Source of the DNA: an uncultured Pseudomonas sp.
Lineage (GTDB): Bacteria > Pseudomonadota > Gammaproteobacteria > Pseudomonadales > Pseudomonadaceae
Reading direction: 5' to 3'
Assembly: GCA_946886875.1 (NCBI GenBank)
Contig: CAMPJN010000129.1
Coordinates: 1 to 9,522, forward strand
DNA: 9,522 bases
Part shown: positions 1 to 8,055 of the stretch, piece by piece
How the letters are laid out: every line of letters starts with the position of its first letter
Numbering within the stretch: the stretch's first letter is position 1
The notes under the pieces: model-generated
What the model was told of the DNA's origin: nothing
The model's input: only the letters and a program-made list of their open reading frames with translations
Databases searched by the model: none
Translations under genes and position numbers: made by a program

Positions 1-152
1 ATGCCCTGGGATTTGACGCTCTGCCCGCCGCCCAGGCTGGCGTTTTCCACCAGCAAGGTGGCGAAGCCCTGGCGACGTAGGCGCGCATTCAGCCAGAGGC
101 CGGCGATACCACCGCCGACAATCAGAACGTCTGTGCTCAAAGCTTGGGACAT
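1..152 (-). CDS. FAD-dependent oxidoreductase, N-terminal fragment (cut by the left edge)
   Basis: The first 50 codons of a leftward gene are visible, starting MSQALSTDVLIVGGGIAGLW. The beta strand followed by GxGxxG (G13, G15, G18) and the acidic E36 at the end of the second strand (LLVEN) form a Rossmann FAD-binding fold of the glutathione reductase/D-amino-acid oxidase type. The following LGGGQSVKSQG resembles FAD-dependent oxidoreductases annotated only in general terms. The ATG at 152-150 has a GAGG seven bases upstream (complement of 160-163). A TATACT -10-like hexamer on the same strand (complement of 183-188) could give a 20-25 base leader, but no good -35 is visible. The gene lies 97 bases downstream of emrE on the same strand, so read-through from emrE is also possible. 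The substrate cannot be told from this fragment. P. aeruginosa has a similar gene (PA4991, from memory) at the same place. Confidence 0.85.
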   Translation of the reverse strand, partial: MSQALSTDVLIVGGGIAGLWLNARLRRQGFATLLVENASLGGGQSVKSQG

Positions 153-249
153 GCGCGGGCCTCAATGTGGAAACAGATGCGCAGTATAACGGTAAGTGGT
201 GGTTGACGAGCCGCAAGCGGTATTGGCCGACGGGGCATTTACTTGAAAC

Positions 250-582
250 TCAATGCCCGGCGCTGTGCGAGAACAACTGGATCACCGCCACGCCGCTGAC
301 GATCAGGCCCATGCCGAGTATCGCCGGCAGGTCCAGGCGTTGCTGGTAGAGCACGGCCGCGGCGATGCTCACCAGCACGATGCCGAGGCCCGCCCATACG
401 GCATAGGCGATGCCGACTGGAATGCTTTTCACCACCAGGCTGAGCATCCAGAAGGAAAGACCATAGCCGAGCACCACCAGCAGCAGCGGAACAGGTTTGC
501 TCAAGCCATCCAGCGCTTTGATGGCGGTGGTGGCGACGACTTCGGCGGTGATGGCGATGGCGAGGTAAAGGTAGCCGCTCAT
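250..582 (-). CDS. emrE: EmrE-type small multidrug resistance (SMR) transporter
   Basis: This 110-residue protein has four hydrophobic segments and is colinear with E. coli EmrE, a dual-topology inner-membrane dimer that exchanges protons for quaternary ammonium and other aromatic cations. It keeps the essential membrane carboxylate E14 (ITAEV), the aromatic residues Y4, Y40, Y60 and W63 that line the EmrE binding site, and the GIAYAVWAGLGIVL segment with G65 and G67. The QRLDLPAILGM helix-4 entry and the C-terminal H110 also match EmrE. The TT pair after E14 (VVATTAIK) fits the Qac/EmrE subgroup better than the guanidinium exporters (Gdx/SugE). The ATG is preceded by AGGAG at 7-8 bases. The gene diverges from a LysR-type regulator, which may control it. 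Subfamily is confident; the actual drug range is inference. Confidence 0.95.
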   Translation of the reverse strand: MSGYLYLAIAITAEVVATTAIKALDGLSKPVPLLLVVLGYGLSFWMLSLVVKSIPVGIAYAVWAGLGIVLVSIAAAVLYQQRLDLPAILGMGLIVSGVAVIQLFSHSAGH

Positions 583-608
583 GGTGAGTCTCCTGTCTGG
601 TGCGGCTC

Positions 609-636
609 ATTCTAGGCGTATGGACGATGGGGTAAA
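609..636 (-). promoter_or_regulatory. Candidate sigma70 promoter of emrE
   Basis: On the minus strand, TTTACC (complement of 631-636) and TAGAAT (complement of 609-614) are separated by 16 bases. Transcription would start near 602 and give a leader of about 20 bases containing the emrE ribosome binding site. The hexamers match the consensus at four and five positions. The promoter lies in the 84-base divergent gap with the LysR gene. The short inverted pair TAGGC (613-617) and GCCTA (643-647) flanks it and could be part of a regulator site, though LysR-type sites are too degenerate to call by eye. Confidence 0.45.
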
Positions 637-666
637 CTTATTGCCTATCTGGTTTGGAGATGGGGT

Positions 667-1551
667 ATGCGGTGGAATCTGGAGCAATTGCAGGTGTTCC
701 TCAGCGTTGCCGAAGGGCAGTCGTTTTCCGCCGTGGGGCGCCGGATGAATCGCGCGCAATCTGCGGTCAGTACCGCCATCGCTATGCTTGAGACCGACCT
801 CGGGGTGCTCCTATTCGAGCGCAGCAGCGGTCGTCAGCCGCGTCTGACCGCCGCCGGTACCGCCTTGCTGGAGGAGGCGCGCGAGGTGTTGCGCCAATGC
901 CAGCGGCTAGAAGGCCGGGCGCTCGGGCTGGTGCGAGGTGAGGAGGTGTGTCTGCGTTTGGCGCAGGACGAGGCGATGCCCTATCAGCCAGTGCTCGACA
1001 GCCTCGAAGCGCTGGCCGGGGCTTTCCCCTTGCTCGAAGTGCAACTGACCAGCGGCGCCCAGGGCGAAGTCGCGCGCAAGGTGCTTGAATACCGCGCCGA
1101 TCTCGGTCTGCTGTTCCACCACGAACAGATGCCCGAGGAGCTCGAGCGCCAGCGCCTGGGCAGTATCGAAATGGTCACGGTGTGCGGCGCCGGCCATCCC
1201 CTGGCGGCTAGCCAACATGTAGACCGGCGCACCCTGGCGCGTCATCGCCAGTTGTTGATGGCGCTGGCGGACAGTCATTACCCCGGTGGCGAGCAGATCA
1301 GCCCGGCGGTCTGGCGTACCGACAGCTTCTACACTATGGCCGAGCTGTTGATGCGCAACCTCGGTTGGGCCTGGTTGCCGCGCCATGTGCTGCAGTACCC
1401 GACTTACCAGGGCCAGTTGGTCGAACTGAGCAGCGATTGGACGCCGCCACCGCTGGTGGTCGAATTGGTCTGCCGCCGCGACCAGGCGCTCGGTCCGGCG
1501 GCGCTATGGTTGGCCGAGCGTTTTGCCGAATATCTCCGGGCCATCGGCTGA
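667..1551 (+). CDS. LysR-type transcriptional regulator
   Basis: The protein has 294 residues, a normal LysR-family length. Residues 1-60 form the winged helix-turn-helix: LEQLQVFLSVAEGQSFSAVG, then the recognition region NRAQSAVSTAIAMLETDLG and the wing LLFERSSGRQPRLTAAG. A linker helix follows (about 60-90), then a periplasmic-binding-protein-like effector domain. GGAGA six bases upstream supports the ATG. It diverges from emrE, so by the usual LysR pattern it may respond to a ligand and control emrE and/or the downstream oxidoreductase; this is inference. The effector is unknown. waaA starts 33 bases downstream on the same strand, so some waaA transcription could come from this gene's promoter. 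I do not recognise a named ortholog; P. aeruginosa PA4989 occupies the equivalent place from memory. Confidence 0.93.
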   Translation: MRWNLEQLQVFLSVAEGQSFSAVGRRMNRAQSAVSTAIAMLETDLGVLLFERSSGRQPRLTAAGTALLEEAREVLRQCQRLEGRALGLVRGEEVCLRLAQDEAMPYQPVLDSLEALAGAFPLLEVQLTSGAQGEVARKVLEYRADLGLLFHHEQMPEELERQRLGSIEMVTVCGAGHPLAASQHVDRRTLARHRQLLMALADSHYPGGEQISPAVWRTDSFYTMAELLMRNLGWAWLPRHVLQYPTYQGQLVELSSDWTPPPLVVELVCRRDQALGPAALWLAERFAEYLRAIG

Positions 1552-1584
1552 TCGCCGCCGGCCTCTCTGCTAAGCTGCGCGCCC

Positions 1585-2853
1585 ATGAATAGAGCCCTCT
1601 ACAGCCTGCTGTTGCACCTCGCCTTGCCCTTGCTTGCCGGGCGCCTGGCCTGGCGTGCCTGGCGCGCGCCGGCTTACTCCCGGCGTATCGGCGAGCGTTT
1701 CGCCGTTGGTTTGCCGGCATTCAAGCCGGGTGGTATCTGGGTGCATGCGGTGTCGGTGGGCGAGAGCATCGCCGCTGCGCCGTTGATTCGTGCGCTGTTG
1801 GCGCGCTATCCGGACTTGCCGATCACCATCACCTGCATGACGCCGACCGGCTCCGAGCGGATTCAGGCGTTGTTCGGCGGGCGCATCCAGCACTGCTACC
1901 TGCCTTACGATCTGCCCTGGGCGGCGGCGCGGTTTCTTGATCGCGTGCAGCCGTGTTTGGCGCTGGTGATGGAGACCGAGCTGTGGCCCAACCATATCCA
2001 TCAGTGCGCGCAGCGCGGCATCCCCGTGGCGCTGGCCAATGCGCGTTTGTCTGAACGCTCGGCGCGCGGTTATGCGCGCTTCGCCAAGTTGACCGCGCCG
2101 ATGCTCGCGCAGTTGAGTCTGGTAGCGGTGCAGACCGCCGCCGAGGCCGAACGCTTTCGCAAGCTGGGCGCGTTTGACGCCTGCGTCGAGGTGACGGGCT
2201 CGATCAAATTCGACCTGAGCATCGAGCCTGAATTGCTGCAGCGCGCCGCTGGCTTGCGCGAACAGTGGCAGGTCACGCAGCGACCGATCTGGATAGCCGC
2301 GAGCACCCATGCCGGCGAGGATGAAATCGTTCTGGCGGCGCACCGCCAGTTACTCGAACAATGGCCCGAGGCGTTGCTGATTCTGGTGCCACGGCATCCT
2401 GAGCGTTTCGCCTCGGTGTTCGAGTTGTGCCGACAACAGGGTTTCAGTACGCGGCGGCGTTCCAGTGGCGAACCGCTGGTTGCCAGCGATCAAGTGCTGC
2501 TGGGCGATACCATGGGCGAGCTGCTGTTGCTCTATGCCCTGGCCGACATAGCGTTCGTCGGCGGCAGCCTGGTGGCCAATGGCGGGCACAACCTGCTGGA
2601 GCCGGCGGCGCTGGGCTTGCCGGTACTCAGCGGCCAGCATCTGTTCAATTTTCTCGAGATCGCCGCGAAGCTGCGCGATGCCGGCGCCTTGATCGAAGTG
2701 ACGGATGCCCGGGCATTAGCGGAATCGGTGGCGATGCTCTGGCGTGAGCCTGGGCAGGCGGAGAAGATGCGCGATGCGGGCTTGGCGGTGATGCAGGCCA
2801 ATCAAGGCGCGCTGGATCGGCTGTTGGCGGGGTTGGGACGATTGCTCGGATAA
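1585..2853 (+). CDS. waaA: 3-deoxy-D-manno-octulosonic acid (Kdo) transferase
   Basis: WaaA (KdtA) transfers Kdo from CMP-Kdo to the lipid IVA precursor, joining lipid A to the LPS core at the cytoplasmic face of the inner membrane. The 422-residue protein fits the family length. A hydrophobic N-terminal segment (about 4-20, ALYSLLLHLALPLLAG) is the expected membrane anchor. IWVHAVSVGE ends in E60, matching the catalytic Glu of the family. METELWPN (129-136), VTGSIKFD (203-210), the PRHPERF region (269-275) and ANGGHNLLEPAALGLPVLSG (331-350, the CMP-Kdo-binding part of the second GT-B domain) are all typical. No strong ribosome binding site precedes the ATG (the bases before it are GCTGCGCGCCC), so translation may be modest or coupled to the LysR gene 33 bases upstream. 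A palindrome and a strong terminator follow. Confidence 0.97.
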   Translation: MNRALYSLLLHLALPLLAGRLAWRAWRAPAYSRRIGERFAVGLPAFKPGGIWVHAVSVGESIAAAPLIRALLARYPDLPITITCMTPTGSERIQALFGGRIQHCYLPYDLPWAAARFLDRVQPCLALVMETELWPNHIHQCAQRGIPVALANARLSERSARGYARFAKLTAPMLAQLSLVAVQTAAEAERFRKLGAFDACVEVTGSIKFDLSIEPELLQRAAGLREQWQVTQRPIWIAASTHAGEDEIVLAAHRQLLEQWPEALLILVPRHPERFASVFELCRQQGFSTRRRSSGEPLVASDQVLLGDTMGELLLLYALADIAFVGGSLVANGGHNLLEPAALGLPVLSGQHLFNFLEIAAKLRDAGALIEVTDARALAESVAMLWREPGQAEKMRDAGLAVMQANQGALDRLLAGLGRLLG

Positions 2854-2854
2854 A

Positions 2855-2880
2855 GTAGCCCGGATTTCATCCGGGCTTAC
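2855..2880. repeat. REP-like palindrome just after waaA
   Basis: GTAGCCCGGAT, a TTC loop and ATCCGGGCTTAC form a near-perfect hairpin; only one extra base on the right arm breaks the symmetry. It begins one base after the waaA stop codon. Palindromes built on GTAGCCCGGAT are, from memory, common intergenic repeats in many Pseudomonas genomes. There is no T tract, so I treat it as a REP-type element that may protect the waaA mRNA 3' end rather than as a classical terminator. Confidence 0.6.
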
Positions 2881-2940
2881 ATGTGTCTGCCGCTTGGGTT
2901 GTCAGTTCCGCGAAGTGCGGCAGTGCTACCGAAAGCCAAT

Positions 2941-2972
2941 AAAAAACCCGGGAAACAATGCCCGGGTTTTTT
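2941..2972. terminator. Bidirectional intrinsic terminator between waaA and tolC
   Basis: AAAAAACCCGGG (2941-2952), an 8-base loop and CCCGGGTTTTTT (2961-2972) form a perfect 12-base-pair stem. It has a T run on the right for rightward transcripts and an A run on the left, which gives a U run for leftward transcripts. It sits 12 bases beyond the tolC stop codon and about 88 bases beyond the waaA stop codon, so it can end both convergent genes. Confidence 0.92.
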
Positions 2973-2984
2973 ATTTTGAGCCGA

Positions 2985-4427
2985 TCAGTAATCGGCGTTG
3001 CCGCGCAATTGCGCTTCGGCAGCCTTGGCTAGATCCGGTGGCAGGAAGTCCTTATCCGGGTCGTAGTCCGGCTTGAGGAAGCTGCCCAGGGCTTCCAGGT
3101 CGGCCGGGCTGAGGGTGCCGGCGGCTTGTTTGAGGCGCAGGTTGTTGATGATGTAGTCGTAGCGCGCGTCGTTGTAGTTGCGCACCGAACTGTACAGCTG
3201 GCGTTGGGCGTCGAGCACGTCGACGATATTGCGCGTACCGACCTGGTAGCCGATCTCGGTGGCTTCCAGGGCGCTCTGGTTGGAAATGATCGATTGCTTG
3301 CGCGCCTGCACGGTCTCTACGTCGGTATTGACCGCGCGATGCAGGTTGCGGGTGTTCTGCACCACCTGGCGACGCAGGCTTTCGCGCTGCTGCTCGGTCT
3401 GGCTCAGGCGCTGATAGGCCTCGCGCACCTGGGAGCTGGTCAGGCCGCCGCTGTACAGTGGGATATTCAGCTGCAAGCCAATCGTACGTTGCTCGGCATC
3501 GCCGCTGTAACGCGGGGTGCCCGGTAATCCGGAGTTGCTGAAACCAAGGCTGTCGTTGTCGCCCTTCTGGTAGCTGGCCACCGCATCCAGGGTCGGCGCA
3601 TGGCCGGCCTTGCGTTGGCGCAGGGTTTCTTCGGCGGCGTCCACCGCGTAGTTGCTGGCCTGCAGGTTGAGATTCTGTTCCGCGGCGGTATCGACCCAGG
3701 CTTTCGCATCGTTCGGCGTCGGCGCCAGAATCGGCAAGCTGTGCTGGATGCCTTCGATGGACTGGTAGTCGCGGTTAGTCAGAGTGATCAGCGCCTGGAA
3801 CGCATCCTCTACCTGGCGCTGGGCGATGATCCGGTTGGCGCGGGCGGTGTCGAAGCCGGCCTGGGCCTCGAGCACGTCGGTCTTGTCCGATAGGCCGACA
3901 TCGAAACGTTCGTTGGCTTGATCCAGCTGGCGTTTGAACGCCGCTTCCTCGGCTTTGGTCGAAGCCAGGTTGTCCTGGGCGCGCAATACCGCGAAATAGG
4001 TTTCGGCACTTTGCAGGATCAACTCCTGCTCGGTGGCGGACAACTCCAGGGCGGCCTGCTCGCTGACCGCTTCGGCGGCTTGCAGCTGGAACCAGCGATC
4101 GGCGCGAAACAAGGGTTGGCTGAGGTTGGCCTGATAGACCACGCCGCTGCGCGAGCGGCTGAACGCTGGCGAATCGATCTCGCTGCGTGTATCGCTCATG
4201 TCGGCGCCCGCCGACAGGTTGGGCAGCAGGCCGGCACGGGCCTGGGGTACCACTTCGCGGCGCGCCTGATAATCGGCACGGGCCGCGGCCAGGTCGGCAT
4301 TGTTGTCGGCAGCTTCTTTATAGACGGCCACCAGATCGGTTTTGATCGGCAGCGGAGCTTGTTCGGCCCAGGCCAGTCCGGCGCAAGCGTAAGCCACGGC
4401 AAGGGTCAGCGGGAGTTTGCGCAGCAT
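2985..4427 (-). CDS. tolC: TolC-family outer-membrane efflux/secretion channel
   Basis: The mature protein would be a trimeric outer-membrane beta-barrel with a periplasmic alpha-helical tunnel, serving as exit duct for tripartite efflux pumps and type I secretion. From the ATG at 4427-4425 it has 480 residues. Residues 1-21 (MLRKLPLTLAVAYACAGLAWA) form a Sec signal peptide with AWA before the cut; no lipobox Cys is placed as in OprM-type lipoproteins. Two outer-membrane-efflux repeats follow, rich in Ala/Gln/Glu coiled-coil helices, with YEEA-like motifs near the start (VYKEAADNNADLAAARADY), internal LSQPLFR, and late NIPLYSGGLTSSQVREAY and VGTRNIVDVLDAQRQLY. AGGA nine bases upstream favours this ATG; a TTG three codons earlier touches the AGGA directly and is unlikely. 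The P. aeruginosa counterpart at this position is called OpmH. It lies beside nudF-yqiB as in E. coli, with thiC inserted between. Confidence 0.95.
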   Translation of the reverse strand: MLRKLPLTLAVAYACAGLAWAEQAPLPIKTDLVAVYKEAADNNADLAAARADYQARREVVPQARAGLLPNLSAGADMSDTRSEIDSPAFSRSRSGVVYQANLSQPLFRADRWFQLQAAEAVSEQAALELSATEQELILQSAETYFAVLRAQDNLASTKAEEAAFKRQLDQANERFDVGLSDKTDVLEAQAGFDTARANRIIAQRQVEDAFQALITLTNRDYQSIEGIQHSLPILAPTPNDAKAWVDTAAEQNLNLQASNYAVDAAEETLRQRKAGHAPTLDAVASYQKGDNDSLGFSNSGLPGTPRYSGDAEQRTIGLQLNIPLYSGGLTSSQVREAYQRLSQTEQQRESLRRQVVQNTRNLHRAVNTDVETVQARKQSIISNQSALEATEIGYQVGTRNIVDVLDAQRQLYSSVRNYNDARYDYIINNLRLKQAAGTLSPADLEALGSFLKPDYDPDKDFLPPDLAKAAEAQLRGNADY

Positions 4428-4460
4428 GTGGGGCAATCCTGAATTGGACGGTAATCGGCA

Positions 4461-4489
4461 AGGCTAAGGGCGCCTGTCGAGGGGGTCAA
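4461..4489 (-). promoter_or_regulatory. Candidate sigma70 promoter of tolC
   Basis: On the minus strand, TTGACC (complement of 4484-4489) matches five of six -35 bases. After exactly 17 bases comes TAGCCT (complement of 4461-4466), a weaker -10. The start would fall near 4454, leaving a leader of about 27 bases that contains the AGGA before the tolC ATG. Confidence 0.45.
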
Positions 4490-4529
4490 GCCGTCGCTCC
4501 GTTAGCAGCCGAATTATTTGCAACAGGCG

Positions 4530-4685
4530 ATGTTTGCGCCGCCACTGGGCCAGGCAGTTCAGCGCCTCACGGCGGCAGCGGTGGGCGGGATGCGTCACTA
4601 CCTACGTCATTACATGCGTCACTATCCGACGCATGGGTCAGTTTTTTTGACTCCGCGGTTGGTTTTATCGCTGGCGGTTGATTAG
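4530..4685 (+). other. Possible small ORF (51 codons) with an in-frame RHY repeat
   Basis: An ATG at 4530 opens a 51-codon frame ending at TAG 4683-4685, just before the thiC riboswitch. It contains MRHY-LRHY-MRHY-PTHG at codons 21-36. A TTG at 4518 is an alternative start and an in-frame stop lies at 4503. AGG before the ATG is too close to be a good ribosome binding site. The repeat comes from 12-base DNA repeats whose differences are mostly silent (CAC/CAT, TAC/TAT), which is compatible with coding but also with chance. The candidate thiC promoter lies inside its 3' end, so it would need its own upstream promoter, which I cannot identify. I record it as an observation, not as a gene call. 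Confidence 0.15.
4592..4627. repeat. Three degenerate 12-base tandem repeats upstream of thiC
   Basis: Units GCGTCACTACCT (4592-4603), ACGTCATTACAT (4604-4615) and GCGTCACTATCC (4616-4627) share CGTCAYTA at exact 12-base spacing. ATGCGTCACTA occurs twice in full, at 4590-4600 and 4614-4624. The third copy is followed by GACGCATG (4628-4635), which pairs with CATGCGTC (4613-4620) as an 8-base stem with a 7-base loop. Six bases later comes T7 (4642-4648). The region could be an operator array, a slipped minisatellite or a weak terminator; nothing in the sequence decides between these. Confidence 0.6.
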
Positions 4686-4688
4686 ACT
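4659..4688 (+). promoter_or_regulatory. Candidate sigma70 promoter of thiC
   Basis: TTGGTT (4659-4664) and TAGACT (4683-4688) are separated by 18 bases. Both hexamers are only partial matches, but the predicted start near 4695 falls immediately before the first base-paired position of the TPP riboswitch, which is where a riboswitch-controlled transcript should begin. Confidence 0.35.
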
Positions 4689-4696
4689 GGCCGGGT

Positions 4697-6792
<2,096 letters not shown>

Positions 6793-6802
6793 TGGAGCTA
6801 TT

Positions 6803-6859
6803 GCCAGGTCGCAGGGCCTGGCTGGATGATGCTAAGCAGGACGGGCCCGAGGGCCCGTT
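6803..6859 (+). terminator. Two hairpins after thiC, possible weak terminator
   Basis: GCCAGG (6803-6808) pairs with CCTGGC (6817-6822), and ACGGGCCC (6841-6848) pairs with GGGCCCGT (6851-6858). The second stem is strong, but it is followed only by TTCATGTT rather than a clean T run. It may stop part of the thiC transcription or mark an RNA end while letting some reach nudF, whose ATG is 22 bases further on. Confidence 0.45.
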
Positions 6860-6880
6860 CATGTTGATGAGGGAGTGGTT

Positions 6881-7480
6881 ATGCAACGAGATGATGTTGA
6901 GATAATCGAGCGCGAGGCCTGCTTCAGCGGCTTCTACAAGCTCGATCGCCTGCTGTTGCGTCATCGTCAGTTTGCCGGCGGCATGGGCCCTGTGCTCAGC
7001 CGCGAATTATTCGTGCGCCACGACGCCGTCTGTGTGCTGCCGTACGATCCACAGCGCGATACTGTGGTGTTGATCGAGCAGTTCCGCGTCGGCGCCATGG
7101 CCAAGAGCGAAAACCCCTGGCTGCTGGAATTGGTCGCCGGGCTGATCGACAAGGATGAGCAGCCGGAAGAAGTGGCGCTGCGCGAGGCGATCGAGGAGGC
7201 CAACCTGACGCTGACCTCCTTATGGCCGATTACCCAGTACTACCCCTCGCCCGGCGGCTCGGATGAGCGCGTGCACCTGTACATCGGCCGTTGTGACAGC
7301 GAGGGCGCTGGCGGAGTGCATGGCCTGGCCGAAGAGGGCGAAGATATCCGGGTGCATGTCTGGCCCCTGGAAGACGCGCTGGACGCGGTCAAGGACGGAC
7401 GCATCGAAAACGCCGCGAGCATCATTGCCCTGCAATGGCTGGCATTGAACCGCATCGAAGTGCGGGGGTTATGGTCGTGA
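6881..7480 (+). CDS. nudF: ADP-ribose pyrophosphatase (Nudix hydrolase NudF)
   Basis: NudF hydrolyses ADP-ribose, and in enterobacteria ADP-glucose and other ADP-sugars, to AMP and a sugar phosphate in the cytoplasm. The 199-residue protein has an N-terminal strand domain (about 1-45), as in dimeric ADPRases, followed by the Nudix fold. The Nudix box spans 88-109: G88, E94, then REAIEEANL (101-109) with the metal-binding Glu residues E102, E105 and E106. The canonical Gly of the REUXEEXGU motif is Asn108 here. SPGGSDE (123-129), with its Pro about 15 residues beyond the box, is the ADP-ribose-specificity feature. The ATG at 6881 has GAGGGAG five bases upstream; an in-frame GTG at 6875 overlaps that site. 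Its end overlaps yqiB by 10 bases, so the two are probably co-translated, as in the E. coli tolC-nudF-yqiB-cpdA-yqiA neighbourhood. Confidence 0.95.
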   Translation: MQRDDVEIIEREACFSGFYKLDRLLLRHRQFAGGMGPVLSRELFVRHDAVCVLPYDPQRDTVVLIEQFRVGAMAKSENPWLLELVAGLIDKDEQPEEVALREAIEEANLTLTSLWPITQYYPSPGGSDERVHLYIGRCDSEGAGGVHGLAEEGEDIRVHVWPLEDALDAVKDGRIENAASIIALQWLALNRIEVRGLWS

Positions 7481-7923
7481 ACCTGCTACGCGAGCGCTAC
7501 AGGGTCGACCTGGTCGAGCTGCAAGCCGCTTGCGAAGCCAACTATGCGCGCCTGATGCAGCTGCTGCCGAGCATGCGTGAGCAGCCGCAACCGCGCCGCG
7601 TCGCCCTGAGTCAGGGCGAACACCTGTTGGGCGTACTGGCCTTGGAGGTGGTGGAAAGCTGCCCCTATACCTCGACCATCCAGGTGCGTCAGGAGCACAG
7701 CCTGCCGTGGTTGCCGGTGCCGCAACTGGAAGTGCGGGTCTATCACGATGCGCGCATGGCCGAAGTCGTAGGCGCGCAGAGCGCACGGCGCTTTCGCGGC
7801 ATCTATCCTTACCCCAATGCCGCCATGCATCAGCCGGACGAAAAGACCCAACTCAATCTGTTTCTCGGCGAATGGCTCAGTCATTGTCTAGCCTGTGGAC
7901 ATGAGATGGAGTTGGTGCGCTAA
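7471..7923 (+). CDS. yqiB: DUF1249 protein, YqiB family
   Basis: This 150-residue soluble protein belongs to the uncharacterised DUF1249/YqiB family. It shares with E. coli YqiB the N-terminal CEANYARLMQLLP block (21-33), the YHDARMAEV segment (91-99) and the late YPYPNAAMHQPDEKTQLN and FLGEWLSHCL blocks (112-140). Function is unknown. Its constant place between nudF and cpdA suggests a shared need, but not a mechanism. A C-terminal CLACGH holds a CxxC pair (C139, C142) that the E. coli protein, as I recall it, lacks in full. The ATG at 7471 lies inside the nudF 3' end, with GGGGG just upstream. A GTG two codons later (7477) has better spacing to that site, so the start could be either; both overlap the nudF stop codon and imply coupled translation. 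Confidence 0.9.
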   Translation: MVVNLLRERYRVDLVELQAACEANYARLMQLLPSMREQPQPRRVALSQGEHLLGVLALEVVESCPYTSTIQVRQEHSLPWLPVPQLEVRVYHDARMAEVVGAQSARRFRGIYPYPNAAMHQPDEKTQLNLFLGEWLSHCLACGHEMELVR

Positions 7924-7998
7924 GGGCAAAGGGTCGAATAATCCAGCCAAGCCCAGGGTTGCACCCGGTTTTCTGTGACCCATGCCCGCTTCGTGGGT

Positions 7999-8027
7999 TT
8001 ACCGCGGGCCGCGCCAGCCACCATAAT
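7999..8027 (+). promoter_or_regulatory. Candidate promoter of cpdA
   Basis: TTACCG (7999-8004) and CATAAT (8022-8027) are separated by 17 bases. The -10 matches five of six consensus bases. A start near 8034 would give a leader of about 22 bases containing AAGGAG before the TTG start of cpdA. Upstream, TGTGA (7974-7978) is a CRP/Vfr half-site, but the expected second half (TCACA after six bases) reads CCCGC, so only a half-site is present. Vfr control of cpdA is known in P. aeruginosa; here it is only suggested. Confidence 0.45.
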
Positions 8028-8055
8028 TCGTCCCACTATGCTCAAGGAGACGGCC

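Noticed and set aside
253..615. Plus-strand frame of 120 codons across emrE
   Set aside because: The opposite strand encodes a clear EmrE protein with all key residues. The plus-strand translation is His/Asp/Gln-rich shadow sequence.
1570..2343. 257-codon minus-strand frame opposite waaA
   Set aside because: Low-complexity Arg/Gln/Ala-rich translation with no recognisable domain, fully covered by the well-supported waaA gene; a shadow frame.
4428..4436. TTG start three codons upstream for tolC
   Set aside because: The AGGA ribosome binding site directly abuts the TTG, leaving no spacing, while the ATG at 4427 is correctly spaced and gives a standard signal peptide.
4590..4636. CRISPR-like array
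   Set aside because: Units are 12 bases with no spacers and only three degenerate copies; there are no cas genes.
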